Positions 56,144-64,000 of a stretch of 64,000 nucleotides of DNA are shown here, piece by piece; the first letter of the stretch is position 1; the number at the start of each line of letters is the position of its first letter. The DNA is from Salegentibacter tibetensis (GTDB taxonomy: Bacteria; Bacteroidota; Bacteroidia; Flavobacteriales; Flavobacteriaceae), in assembly GCF_020164485.1 (NCBI RefSeq), contig NZ_JAIQZA010000003.1, forward strand, positions 62,001 to 126,000, given 5' to 3'. The position numbers and the translations under genes are program-made. The notes under the pieces are model-generated. The model did no database searches. It saw nothing but the letters and a program-made list of their open reading frames with translations, and had not been told where the DNA came from.

Positions 56144-57283
56144 GTGGTAAATCGAATAGAAAATATTAATTATAATTTAATTGAGTGGGCTATAACCAGA
56201 GCAGGTTTTAAGCTAGAAGATTTTTTTGCCAAAAACCCAAAGGTTGAAGAATGGATAAAAGGAAATAAGTACCCCACAATCAAGCAGCTAGAAGACTTCA
56301 CGCATAAAGTTCACGTACCATTTGGTTATTTATTCTTAAATGAACCTCCACAAGAAGAACTAAATATTCCATTTTTTAGAACTGGTAAAGAAGACATCAA
56401 AAAGGTTTCTTTGAATATTTATCATACTGTTCAAATGCTTCAGGAACGGCAATCTTGGCTAACTGATTATTTAACTGAGAGTGGATATGATAATTTAAGC
56501 TTTGTAGGAGCTTTCGATGAAAATGATAACTACAAAGAAATTGTGAGTGACATAAGAAAAACTTTAAATCTAAGTGAAGGTTGGGCGAAGGAGTTTAGAA
56601 CTTGGGAAGAAACATTAGATTACCTTAGTCGGAAAATTGAAGATACAGGAATAATTGTCACCTTTAATGGTGTTGTTGGTAACAATACAAGAAGAAGAAT
56701 CGATGTTGAGGAATGTAGAGGATTTGTTTTAGTTAATGATAAGGCACCTTTTTTATTTATTAATTCTGCAGATGCCAAAGCAGCTCAAATGTTTACCTTA
56801 ATTCACGAATTAGCTCATATTTGGTTAGGTGAAAGTGCCGGTTTTAATAATGATAATATGTTGCCGGCTGATGATCCAATCGAAAAACTTTGTGATAAGG
56901 TTGCAGCTGAGTTTTTAGTACCAGAAACACATTTTAGAAAATTATGGCTGACTACCCAAAACTTCAAAACATTGAGTAGAAATTTAAAAGTTAGTCCAAT
57001 AGTTGTTTCTCGAAGAGCTTTCGATTTAAAGTTAATTACAAAAGAAGAATTCTTCGAATTTTATAATTCTTACATCAAAAGTTTTCATCTTAACAAGGAA
57101 AATCAAGCATCTGGAGGAAACTTTTATTCAACTGCTAGAAAAAGGGTTAGCCTAAGATTTGCGAACTATGTTAATACTGCTGTAAAAGAAAATAATCTTC
57201 TATACAGAGATGCATACCGTCTAACTAATTTAAGAGGAAATACCTATGAAAAGTTTGTGAACGAATATCTATATCAAGTATGA
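56144..57283 (+). CDS. XRE-ImmA/IrrE-type metallopeptidase (COG2856)
   Basis: A 379-residue protein with GTG start. Residues ~1-70 look like a degenerate XRE helix-turn-helix (KVEEWIKGNKYPTIKQLEDF, PFGYLFLNEPP). The central ImmA/IrrE domain carries the zinc motif H221-E-L-A-H225 in TLIHELAHIWLGES. The C-terminal part (about 310-379) is basic. ImmA-type proteases cleave repressors or antitoxins in phage and ICE regulation. It overlaps the next gene by 4 bp (ATGA). Compared with flanking genes the codon use is more AT-rich, suggesting recent acquisition. Confidence 0.88.
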   Translation: MVNRIENINYNLIEWAITRAGFKLEDFFAKNPKVEEWIKGNKYPTIKQLEDFTHKVHVPFGYLFLNEPPQEELNIPFFRTGKEDIKKVSLNIYHTVQMLQERQSWLTDYLTESGYDNLSFVGAFDENDNYKEIVSDIRKTLNLSEGWAKEFRTWEETLDYLSRKIEDTGIIVTFNGVVGNNTRRRIDVEECRGFVLVNDKAPFLFINSADAKAAQMFTLIHELAHIWLGESAGFNNDNMLPADDPIEKLCDKVAAEFLVPETHFRKLWLTTQNFKTLSRNLKVSPIVVSRRAFDLKLITKEEFFEFYNSYIKSFHLNKENQASGGNFYSTARKRVSLRFANYVNTAVKENNLLYRDAYRLTNLRGNTYEKFVNEYLYQV

Positions 57284-57783
57284 GAAGATATTTATTGGAC
57301 ACAAATTTCTTTATTCAAGCTCATCGTTCATATTATCCATTGGATGTAGCTGAAAGTTTTTGGTTAAGGACGAAAGAATTAGCAAAAAATGGACATATAA
57401 TAAGCATAGATAAAGTAAAGAAAGAGATCTATGACAAGGCATCACATGAAGATGAACTGAAAATTTGGTGTGGTGATAACTTAGAAGATGAGTTCTTCAA
57501 CTCAACAGATATAGCTCTTCCTCAATATATTCAAATCGTTCAATGGGTTAATTCAAAGAGACATCAATATCACGATCGTGCTATTGAGGAATTTTTGCAA
57601 GCAGATTTAGCTGATCCATGGTTAGTTGCTTATGCAATGAAGGAAAACTTGGTAATTGTAACTTATGAAAAAAGTGCTCCGGACTCTAAAAAACGAGTCA
57701 AAATTCCTGAAGTATGCAACCACTTTGGAGTAAGATTTATAGACACTATCGAGATGATGAGAGAACTCAATTCTAAATTTTAG
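57280..57783 (+). CDS. DUF4411 PIN-like protein
   Basis: A 167-residue protein of the DUF4411 family, with a PIN-like layout: RRYLLDTNFFIQAHRSYYP at the N-terminus (Asp7), IDKVKKEIYDKA (Glu about 50), DLADPWLVAYAMKENLVIVTYE near the C-terminus. Such acidic residues form the nuclease centre in PIN toxins. It overlaps the ImmA gene by 4 bp, so the pair is translated together. I infer a toxin-antitoxin-like unit with the XRE-ImmA protein as regulator; which one is toxic is not shown by sequence. Confidence 0.82.
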   Translation: MRRYLLDTNFFIQAHRSYYPLDVAESFWLRTKELAKNGHIISIDKVKKEIYDKASHEDELKIWCGDNLEDEFFNSTDIALPQYIQIVQWVNSKRHQYHDRAIEEFLQADLADPWLVAYAMKENLVIVTYEKSAPDSKKRVKIPEVCNHFGVRFIDTIEMMRELNSKF

Positions 57784-57796
57784 TGGCAATCAGAAT

Positions 57797-57825
57797 AAGT
57801 ATAATTTTAGAAACAAATATACTTA
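57797..57825. terminator. Possible weak hairpin after the accessory module
   Basis: AAGTATA/TATACTT form a 7-bp stem around a 15-base AT-rich loop, about 15 bp after the DUF4411 stop. There is no strong T-tract, so its role as a terminator is uncertain. Confidence 0.3.
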
Positions 57826-57928
57826 AGGTAAAGCCGAGAAGTCCGAGTCCCTGCTCGACGAGAACTACCAAAATGTATTAAGTCTTCTGCTAAACTAATT
57901 TAAGTAAATGAAAGATGTGGTTTAAAAC

Positions 57929-58420
57929 CTAATCTATCCTCTGGAAATCTATTTTATCACCAACTTCAATATTCCAGTCGTCGGCAAGGCCGGCATTTAA
58001 TTCAAGAACAAATTGGGCCGGTGCTTCAGATGGTAAAGAAGTTTCATCTTCAGGCTGAGCATTCTTTTGAAAGCTTACCGCAGTACTGTCTGAAGCGAAA
58101 TAAATAATATCTAAGGCGATATAAGTATTCTTCATATAAAAAGCCCTGGGAGCTTCATCATCGTAAATAAAGAGCATTCCCTGGTCGTCTTCCATGCTTT
58201 CACGGTACATTAAACCCGTTTGATGTTCATAAGCATTGTCTGCAATTTCAATATCAATTTGCTGTATGGTATCTCCATTAGGTTTAAGTAAGGTTGCTTC
58301 CCCTTCTTTAGTAAAAGTTATTTCCTCGGTTTCTATAGGAGTTTCAGCGTCATCATTCTTACAGGAAGATAAAATTGAAGCAGCTAAAACAGCCGATAAA
58401 ATTATGGATTTGCGTATCAT
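57929..58420 (-). CDS. DUF192 domain-containing lipoprotein
   Basis: A 163-residue protein with signal peptide and lipobox L17-S-S-C20. The DUF192 core (about 50-160) shows IADNAYEHQTGLMYRESMEDDQGMLF (seen as TGLMYRESMEDDQGMLF), AFYMKNTYIALDIIYF and FVLELNAGLADDWNIEVGD. DUF192 proteins are small secreted proteins of unknown function. It overlaps lgt by 4 bp. Confidence 0.9.
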   Translation of the reverse strand: MIRKSIILSAVLAASILSSCKNDDAETPIETEEITFTKEGEATLLKPNGDTIQQIDIEIADNAYEHQTGLMYRESMEDDQGMLFIYDDEAPRAFYMKNTYIALDIIYFASDSTAVSFQKNAQPEDETSLPSEAPAQFVLELNAGLADDWNIEVGDKIDFQRID

Positions 58421-59238
58421 ACGGTTCTCGGTTTGGTAGGGCGATACATAAAGTAAAGTCCAGCTATTATAAATGGAATACTAAGCCATTGCCCTGTGTT
58501 TAATAACCAGGTGGTACGCTCTTCTACCTGGGCTTCTTTTACAAATTCAACAAAGAATCTTACTGTCCATAGTAGAACCAGGAACAGGCCGAAAATATAG
58601 CCTACTTTATGGCGTTTTTCGGTTTTCCAGTATAAATACCACAAGAGTATAAAAATAAGTAAATAGCAGAAAGATTCATATAGCTGTGCAGGGTGTCTGG
58701 GGAAAGTCTCTCCTAAATTAGCGAAAATCACCCCGTAATCTGAGTTTGTAGGTTTTCCAATAATTTCAGAATTCATAAAATTTCCTATTCTTACAAAAAT
58801 GGCACCACTGGCTACAGGAATAACAATTCGGTCTAAAACCCACAATACAGGTTTGTCTAATACGCGTTTGCGGTAAAGGTACATGGCGATAATAATTCCT
58901 ATCGCAGCACCGTGACTTGCTAAACCTCTAAAACCGGTAAACTCAAACTCCGGTTCAAAGCGAACCGGTAAGAATATTTCTAGTAAATGATTTTGAAAAT
59001 AATCCCAGTCATAAAAAATTACGTGACCCAACCTGGCTCCAATCAATGTTGCTAAAACGGTATAGATAAAAAGGGAATCCAGTTTTTCTATTGCGATCTT
59101 TTCCCTTACAAAAATGCTTTTCATAATATACCATCCAAGTCCGAAGGCTATTAAAAACATTAAACTATAATAGTGAAGGGTGAAAAAACCTAAGTCTAAA
59201 CCTTCTGAAGGGCTCCAGGTGATCGCGTTAAAAAGCAT
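58417..59238 (-). CDS. lgt: Prolipoprotein diacylglyceryl transferase Lgt
   Basis: A 273-residue inner-membrane enzyme that transfers diacylglycerol to the lipobox Cys of prolipoproteins, the first step of lipoprotein maturation. Landmarks are the seven spans, GARLGHVIFYDWDYF, the GLASHGAAIGII segment with the essential His, and VRIGNFMNSEIIGKPT. The many lipoproteins in this window (GldB, DacB-like, DUF192) depend on it. The 4-bp overlap with the DUF192 gene suggests one operon. Confidence 0.96.
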   Translation of the reverse strand: MLFNAITWSPSEGLDLGFFTLHYYSLMFLIAFGLGWYIMKSIFVREKIAIEKLDSLFIYTVLATLIGARLGHVIFYDWDYFQNHLLEIFLPVRFEPEFEFTGFRGLASHGAAIGIIIAMYLYRKRVLDKPVLWVLDRIVIPVASGAIFVRIGNFMNSEIIGKPTNSDYGVIFANLGETFPRHPAQLYESFCYLLIFILLWYLYWKTEKRHKVGYIFGLFLVLLWTVRFFVEFVKEAQVEERTTWLLNTGQWLSIPFIIAGLYFMYRPTKPRTV

Positions 59239-59288
59239 AAATTAAAATTGATTAGTAGGGTAAAGATACATATTTGCAAGTAGTTGCC

Positions 59289-59534
59289 CTATACTTTGGT
59301 TTCTGTTTTTTCTGGAACCGGGTCGTAGCCTTTTCCTCCCCAGGGATTGCAACTAAAAATTCGCTTTAAGCTTAACCAGCCGCCTTTAAAAACCCCAAAG
59401 CGTTGCAGTGCAATTAAACTGTATTGGGAGCAGGTTGGTGTATACCTGCAAGTTGCAGGCGTTAGCGGAGAAATAAAATTCTGGTAAAATTTCACTAACA
59501 GGATAAACGGATATGCCAGCCATTTTTTAAGCAT
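59289..59534 (-). CDS. yidD: Membrane protein insertion efficiency factor YidD
   Basis: An 81-residue protein from the ATG giving [10 protein letters not shown]; a 13-codon longer frame is less likely. The family signature [15 protein letters not shown] (with three-Cys CxxxxxC...C pattern) and [15 protein letters not shown] is intact. YidD assists YidC-dependent insertion of membrane proteins. An amphipathic N-terminal helix binds the membrane face. It lies between lgt and cysS on the same strand. Confidence 0.96.
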   Translation of the reverse strand: MLKKWLAYPFILLVKFYQNFISPLTPATCRYTPTCSQYSLIALQRFGVFKGGWLSLKRIFSCNPWGGKGYDPVPEKTETKV

Positions 59535-59589
59535 CGTTTTTCCTGTTTTTATATGTTTATAATTTTGACGCAAACCTGGGAATTCAGCA

Positions 59590-59645
59590 TAGACTTTTAA
59601 TCATTCCCCTATTTGTTGCCAGTTTTTGCGTCCAGCATCATGCTG
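59590..59645 (-). repeat. CCAGCATGATGCTGG repeat between cysS and yidD
   Basis: On the minus strand the palindrome CCAGCATGATGCTGG (overlapping the cysS stop codon) is followed by ACGCAAAAACTGGCAACAAA and GGGGAATGATTA. This aligns imperfectly with 31460-31512 upstream of murG, over about 50 bp. Confidence 0.5.
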
Positions 59646-61128
59646 GTTTTATACTGAAAGTAGTGCCTTCTTTTCCGTCTTTAAGCTGAATTCCCATGTC
59701 CTGCAATTGATCCCTTATCTGGTCACTTAAAGCAAAATCTTTGTTATTTCTGGCTTCCGCGCGAAGTTTTATAAGCAATTCTATAGTGGAAGAAAGCTTA
59801 TCTGATGTATCATTGTTTTCTGAAACTTTATCTAAAAGTCCCAAAACATCGAACATAAAAGCCGACATGGTTTTCTGTAGTTCTTCTTTATCTTCCGCAG
59901 TTATTGTGGCAGCTTCTTCCTTGATATTGTTGATCATTTTAACCGCATCAAAAAGCTTGGCAATAAGGATTGGGCTGTTAAAATCATCGTTCATTGCATC
60001 ATAGCAAGACTGTTTCCAGGTCTTGATATCTACGCTGGATTTTCCGGAAACCGGTAAGTCTTCAATTGCGTGGTATGCGTCCATCAATCGGTTGAAACCT
60101 TTCTCGCTGGCTTTTAAGGCTTCATCTGAAAAGTCAAGAATACTTCGGTAATTCGCCTGGAGCATAAAAAATCTTGTCACATTCGGCGAAAATGGTTTAT
60201 CTAAAATATCATTATTTCCGGAGAAAATTTCTTCAGGAAGAATATTGTTTCCGGTGCTTTTAGCCATTTTTTTCCCGTTTAAAGTAAGCATATTGGCGTG
60301 CAACCAGTAATGAACGGGATTTTTCCCGGTAGCTGCTTCTCCCTGGGCAATCTCACATTCGTGGTGCGGAAATTTAAGATCCATTCCTCCGCCGTGAATA
60401 TCAAATTCTTCTCCCAGGTATTTGGTGCTCATTACGGTACACTCCAGGTGCCAGCCTGGAAAACCGTCACTCCAGGGTGATGGCCAGCGCATTATATGCT
60501 GTGGCTCGGCTTTTTTCCAAAGTGCAAAATCCTGCGGATTTTTCTTATCACTCTGCGCTGCGAGTTCACGGGTATTGGCGATCATATTTTCAATATCCCT
60601 TCCGCTTAGCTTACCATAATGATTAGTTTCATTAAATTTCTTTACATCAAAATAAACTGACCCGTTTACCTCGTAAGCAAAACCTTTTTCAAGTATCGTT
60701 TTAACGATTTCAATTTGTTCAACAATATGCCCGGTAGCCGTAGGTTCTATACTCGGCGGCAGGTTGTTGAATTTTTGAAGGATATTGTGAAAATCTATGG
60801 TGTAGCGTTGTACTACTTCCATAGGTTCTATTTGTTCTAAACGTGCCTTTTTAGCAATTCTATCTTCCCCACTGTCGGCATCATTTTCCAGGTGACCAGC
60901 ATCGGTAATATTTCTAACGTATCTTACTTTATATCCCAAATGTTTCAGATAACGAAAAATTAGGTCAAAAGAAATAAAAGTTCGGCAATTACCTAAATGA
61001 ACATTACTGTAAACAGTAGGGCCGCAAACATACATTCCAACATTTCCTTCATTTATCGGTTCAAAGACTTCTTTTTCCCCGCTCATCGAATTGTACATTT
61101 TTAAGCTTTGTTCCTGGTAAAGCGCCAT
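59638..61128 (-). CDS. cysS: Cysteinyl-tRNA synthetase
   Basis: A 496-residue class I aminoacyl-tRNA synthetase. The zinc/ATP N-terminal motif is [15 protein letters not shown] (about 33-47, with the HIGH form HLGN), later [11 protein letters not shown] is a zinc-binding region, and the KMSKS loop is KKMAKSTGN. The C-terminal anticodon-binding part is normal. Its stop codon lies in a dispersed palindromic repeat. Confidence 0.97.
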   Translation of the reverse strand: MALYQEQSLKMYNSMSGEKEVFEPINEGNVGMYVCGPTVYSNVHLGNCRTFISFDLIFRYLKHLGYKVRYVRNITDAGHLENDADSGEDRIAKKARLEQIEPMEVVQRYTIDFHNILQKFNNLPPSIEPTATGHIVEQIEIVKTILEKGFAYEVNGSVYFDVKKFNETNHYGKLSGRDIENMIANTRELAAQSDKKNPQDFALWKKAEPQHIMRWPSPWSDGFPGWHLECTVMSTKYLGEEFDIHGGGMDLKFPHHECEIAQGEAATGKNPVHYWLHANMLTLNGKKMAKSTGNNILPEEIFSGNNDILDKPFSPNVTRFFMLQANYRSILDFSDEALKASEKGFNRLMDAYHAIEDLPVSGKSSVDIKTWKQSCYDAMNDDFNSPILIAKLFDAVKMINNIKEEAATITAEDKEELQKTMSAFMFDVLGLLDKVSENNDTSDKLSSTIELLIKLRAEARNNKDFALSDQIRDQLQDMGIQLKDGKEGTTFSIKPA

Positions 61129-61166
61129 AGATAGTTAGTTGTTGGTTGTTAAAAAAATAGAAATTT

Positions 61167-61844
61167 TTAAAAGGAAGTATCCAGTTTTATATAGTCAAGA
61201 AATTCCCTTTTCACAGATTGTTCCTTGAAAGCTCCGCCAAATTCACTGGTTACGGTGCTACTGTCTATATCTCTTATTCCGCGGCTGTTAACGCAAAGGT
61301 GTTTTGCATCTACCACGCAGGCAACATCTGGAGTGCCAAGTGCTTTTTGCAATTCCTGAACAATTTGCATTGTCATTCGTTCCTGCACCTGAGGCCTTTT
61401 TGCGAAATAATCTACAATACGGTTCATCTTAGAAAGTCCTATAACGCGGCCTTTAGAAATGTAGGCTACGTGGGCTTTCCCAACTATGGGGAGTAAATGG
61501 TGTTCACAGGTAGAATAAACAGTGATGTTCTTCTCTACCAGCATTTCGCCATATTTGTACTTGTTTTCAAAAGTAGATGCGATGGGTTTTCTTTCGGGAT
61601 CAAGGCCTGCAAAAATTTCATTTACAAACATTTTAGCTACCCTTTGCGGAGTTCCTTTAAGACTATCGTCAGTAAGATCGAGGCCTAAAGTTTCCATAAT
61701 ATGTTTTACATCTTTATTGATGAGCGCTACTTTTTCTATATCACTCAGTTCAAAAGCATCTTCACGAATAGGGCTTTCTGCACTGCTACCTGCATGGGCG
61801 TCTCCCTGCTCATCAATTTCATTCAAAATTTTGTCTATTTTCAT
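61167..61844 (-). CDS. folE: GTP cyclohydrolase I (FolE)
   Basis: A 225-residue zinc enzyme making 7,8-dihydroneopterin triphosphate from GTP, the entry to folate and to queuosine. The start is the ATG giving MKIDKILNEIDEQ. A 15-codon longer TTG frame begins inside the -7 promoter box and is not credible. The catalytic STCEHHLLPIVGKAHVAYI and the C-terminal VVDAKHLCVNSRGI are diagnostic. An N-terminal charged extension of about 40 residues precedes the core. FolE and QueE in this window supply successive early steps of the deazaguanine pathway. Confidence 0.96.
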   Translation of the reverse strand: MKIDKILNEIDEQGDAHAGSSAESPIREDAFELSDIEKVALINKDVKHIMETLGLDLTDDSLKGTPQRVAKMFVNEIFAGLDPERKPIASTFENKYKYGEMLVEKNITVYSTCEHHLLPIVGKAHVAYISKGRVIGLSKMNRIVDYFAKRPQVQERMTMQIVQELQKALGTPDVACVVDAKHLCVNSRGIRDIDSSTVTSEFGGAFKEQSVKREFLDYIKLDTSF

Positions 61845-61886
61845 ACCGTTTTTACAATAATAGTCGTAAACCGATTGTTTGGCTTG

Positions 61887-61894
61887 CAAAGATA
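61887..61894 (-). promoter_or_regulatory. -7 promoter box of folE
   Basis: The minus strand reads TATCTTTG, an exact TAnnTTTG match, 42 bp upstream of the ATG at 61844. It overlaps the TTG that would be needed for the longer frame, so it decides the start. Confidence 0.6.
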
Positions 61895-61975
61895 CATATT
61901 TAATAGGTTTTTATGTAATCATAAAAGACTGGGTTTAAATAGATATTTGTTATTTTGTAACTTCTATGACTTATT

Positions 61976-63820
61976 ATGAAAAAAGGGCTACTACTTCTTT
62001 TTTGTGTTTTTCTTCTTTTTGGAAGTACAGGCGTTGGTTTTGGCCAGGGAAGTTCCTGTGGAAGTTTAGATCCTTTTTGCGCCGGGAATGAAGAGCTGGT
62101 ATTTCCAAATTCTAATGCAAATAATAGCAATGTAGTAAATGGCGAACCAGGACCAGATTATGGTTGTTTATTATCGCAGCCCTATCCTGCATGGTTTTAC
62201 TTGCAGGTAGAAGAAACCGGAAATCTTCGTTTCAATATTTCACAATTTCAAAATGAAGATGGCAGTGGTTCTCAATATGATGTAGATTTTATTGTATGGG
62301 GTCCTTTCGAGCGAACAGACGATTATTGCACCAACGAATCTCTAAGCGCAGAAAATATAGTAGACTGTAGTTACGAACCCGATGCTGTAGAGCAAATGGA
62401 TATTCTAAATGCTCAAGCAGGCCAGGTTTATGTCGTATTAATCACTAATTATGATGAGTTGCCCGGATTTATAAGCCTGCAACAAACCAATGCCGATCAG
62501 GCTAACTCTGGTTCTACAGATTGCGGAATATTAGACGAGGTGCTTGGTCCCGATAGATTCCTTTGTGATGAAGATGAAACTACTCTGGATGCAACTACAG
62601 ATGGGGTAGAGCGTTACGAATGGTATAGGTTTAATGAAATGAATAATGCTTTTGAGATAATTGAGAATGAAGAGGAACCGACCTTAACAGTTACCAATTC
62701 GGGACGATATAGGGTAATTGTTTATGAAAATATAACAGGCCAGGCTGATGAAGATGAAATTGAGGTTGCTTTTTATAGCGAACCCGTAGCAAGTGTTCCT
62801 GAAAAACTTTATATCTGTGATCCAACTCAAACCACTATAGATTTAACTTTAACTTCAGCCGAAATTCTTAGCGGCAATACTTCTGAAGAAAATTACAGGG
62901 TTAATTTTTACGAAACTTCACAGGATTTGGAAGATGAGAATCCTATTTCCAATACAACAGCATTTCCGGTTGATGGAGCCAGGGAAATCATTGCCCGGGT
63001 AGAAGGTTTGGAAAGTGGTTGCTATTCACAGGAGATTTCATTTGATATAGAGCTATCTTTTATTCCTGAAAATTTTCTGCCGGAAGAAAGTGTGCTTTGC
63101 GTAAACTTAGATGGTTCGGTGAACCAGGAAGCAGGAATTGGTGAGGATTTAGGAGTGAATTATGATTACGAATGGATAGCCGAAGGAAACAGCATTAGTA
63201 CCGATGCGATTTTGAATTTTACAGAAATGCCCGACTTTAATGATGTATCTTTGATTGTCACAGATAGCCGGTCTGGCTGTAGTGTGCAACTTACCACAAC
63301 TTTATTGACTTATTCCCGGCCTGAAATGGTTTCTGTAGAAATAGAAGGAAGCGATTTTACAGGAGGCTATTTAATTACCGCTGAAGCTTCCGGTGGGATA
63401 GGAAGTGAAAATACGTCTTATGAATACCGAGCCGATAATGGTGCCTGGCAGCAAAGTGGGGTGTTTAGGAATTTAAATCCAGGTTCTCATATCATTAGTG
63501 CTCGTGAAATTAATGGATGCGGGGAAACTACTTCAGATGATTTTTTCCTTGTAGGTTATCCGCGTTTTTTTACTCCGAATGCCGATGGATATAACGATAC
63601 GTGGAATATTAACAATACCGCAGAGATTCAAATACTAAAACTTTATGTTTTTGATCGCTACGGAAAATTAATCAAAGAATTAACTCCCGGTGGCGAAGGT
63701 TGGGACGGCACTTACAATGGCAGAGCTTTACCCGCAGACGATTATTGGTTTAGAGTTGAGTTTGAAATGCAGGACGGTAAACGTGATCATTTCGGAGCTA
63801 ATTTTACACTGAAAAGATAA
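61976..63820 (+). CDS. Secreted protein with T9SS type-B (gliding-associated) C-terminal domain
   Basis: A 614-residue exported protein. Residues 1-23 are a signal peptide ending GFGQ. The middle holds repeated beta-rich, Ig-like or adhesin-like modules with acidic composition (about 30-520). The C-terminal ~85 residues (YPRFFTPNADGYNDTWNI, LYVFDRYGKLIKELTPGGEGWDG, DDYWFRVEFE) form the CHU_C/TIGR04131 sorting domain of type IX secretion. Such proteins are displayed on the cell surface; adhesion is a fair guess. GldB/GldC in the window agree with T9SS being present. Confidence 0.92.
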   Translation: MKKGLLLLFCVFLLFGSTGVGFGQGSSCGSLDPFCAGNEELVFPNSNANNSNVVNGEPGPDYGCLLSQPYPAWFYLQVEETGNLRFNISQFQNEDGSGSQYDVDFIVWGPFERTDDYCTNESLSAENIVDCSYEPDAVEQMDILNAQAGQVYVVLITNYDELPGFISLQQTNADQANSGSTDCGILDEVLGPDRFLCDEDETTLDATTDGVERYEWYRFNEMNNAFEIIENEEEPTLTVTNSGRYRVIVYENITGQADEDEIEVAFYSEPVASVPEKLYICDPTQTTIDLTLTSAEILSGNTSEENYRVNFYETSQDLEDENPISNTTAFPVDGAREIIARVEGLESGCYSQEISFDIELSFIPENFLPEESVLCVNLDGSVNQEAGIGEDLGVNYDYEWIAEGNSISTDAILNFTEMPDFNDVSLIVTDSRSGCSVQLTTTLLTYSRPEMVSVEIEGSDFTGGYLITAEASGGIGSENTSYEYRADNGAWQQSGVFRNLNPGSHIISAREINGCGETTSDDFFLVGYPRFFTPNADGYNDTWNINNTAEIQILKLYVFDRYGKLIKELTPGGEGWDGTYNGRALPADDYWFRVEFEMQDGKRDHFGANFTLKR

Positions 63821-63823
63821 ATG

Positions 63824-63898
63824 GCTGTTTGAAAAAGTCTTATTGCCGTCAAGCTGAGACCTGTGATAAAAAATTTTATCTAGCGGAGGGAAATGACG
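63824..63898 (+). repeat. Dispersed repeat, copy 6 (left part with variant end)
   Basis: GGCTGTTTGAAAAAG at 63824, then CCGTCAAGCTGAGACC, then a tail ending GGGAAATGACG. The first two blocks equal those near the gyrB terminator. The tail differs from other copies and resembles a second class of Bacteroidota intergenic repeats. The window ends soon after it. Confidence 0.6.
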
Positions 63899-64000
63899 TT
63901 CTTTAAAAAAGGCCAATGTTAGGACGGAGGTAGCAGGATGTGGTAATCTGTTCTATAGAAAAAGCCACGAATACACGAATATTAAATTGCATCTATGGTA
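63899..64000. other. Non-coding end of window
   Basis: No gene is supported. GCCACGAATACACGAATATT near 63964 resembles a short repeat family frequent in Bacteroidota intergenic regions; I cannot confirm this without the adjoining sequence. Confidence 0.4.

Overview
The window reads as chromosome of a low-GC, marine-type member of the Flavobacteriaceae (Bacteroidota). The clues are gldB and gldC gliding genes, a type IX secretion type-B sorting domain, a fused secDF, a murF/ddl-less dcw cluster with a very long FtsZ, TAnnTTTG promoter boxes, few Shine-Dalgarno sites, and Bacteroidota families such as DUF2911 and DUF6588. The Gramella/Salegentibacter/Zunongwangia group is my best guess for genus level; this rests on remembered protein similarity, not on a search.

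Layout. 1-4.8 kb: a repeat-bearing non-coding start, a BCCT osmolyte transporter, an SDR/DUF2867 protein, small membrane proteins and MarC. 4.9-9.6 kb: argS, ffh and folD, with a small four-helix-bundle gene wedged between ffh and folD inside inverted repeats. 9.7-12.5 kb: a minus-strand group (DUF1232, AI-2E family permease, VOC protein, RluF-like pseudouridine synthase). 12.6-15.0 kb: an ECF sigma factor, a probable membrane anti-sigma factor and an outer-membrane-type protein. 15.2-18.8 kb: dnaG, an atypical NarL-family regulator and nadE. 18.8-22.1 kb: gldB-gldC, a conserved unknown, engB and an alpha/beta hydrolase. 22.3-38.2 kb: the dcw cluster mraZ-rsmH-ftsL-ftsI-murE-mraY-murD-ftsW-murG-murC-ftsQ-ftsA-ftsZ, all on the plus strand and closed by a strong terminator.

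38.3-43.4 kb: a minus-strand group with two small envelope proteins, a HerA-like ATPase, an LD-carboxypeptidase and a PBP4-type DD-carboxypeptidase. 43.5-55.9 kb: M14 peptidase, queE, DUF2911 protein (minus), asnB, gyrB, DUF6588 protein, mdh and secDF, most with their own promoter and terminator. 56.1-57.8 kb: a two-gene accessory module, an XRE-ImmA metallopeptidase and a DUF4411 PIN-like protein. 57.9-61.9 kb: a minus-strand housekeeping run (DUF192 lipoprotein, lgt, yidD, cysS, folE). 61.9-63.8 kb: a large secreted protein with a type-B gliding/T9SS C-terminal domain.

Most of the window is ordinary core genome: envelope growth and division, translation, replication and one-carbon metabolism. 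The interesting parts are small. A dispersed repeat made of two inverted half-sites, each itself a hairpin, sits next to gene 3' ends; one copy is bracketed by a 24-bp direct duplication of the queE end, and another lies in the loop of the gyrB terminator. A four-helix-bundle gene looks like a small mobile cassette. A response regulator carries Glu at the phospho-acceptor position. Three exact 10-bp-spaced boxes precede mraZ. The ImmA/DUF4411 pair is a likely toxin-antitoxin-like unit. I found no CRISPR array, rRNA, complete tRNA, prophage or intact transposase, and nothing I would call a wholly new multi-gene system.
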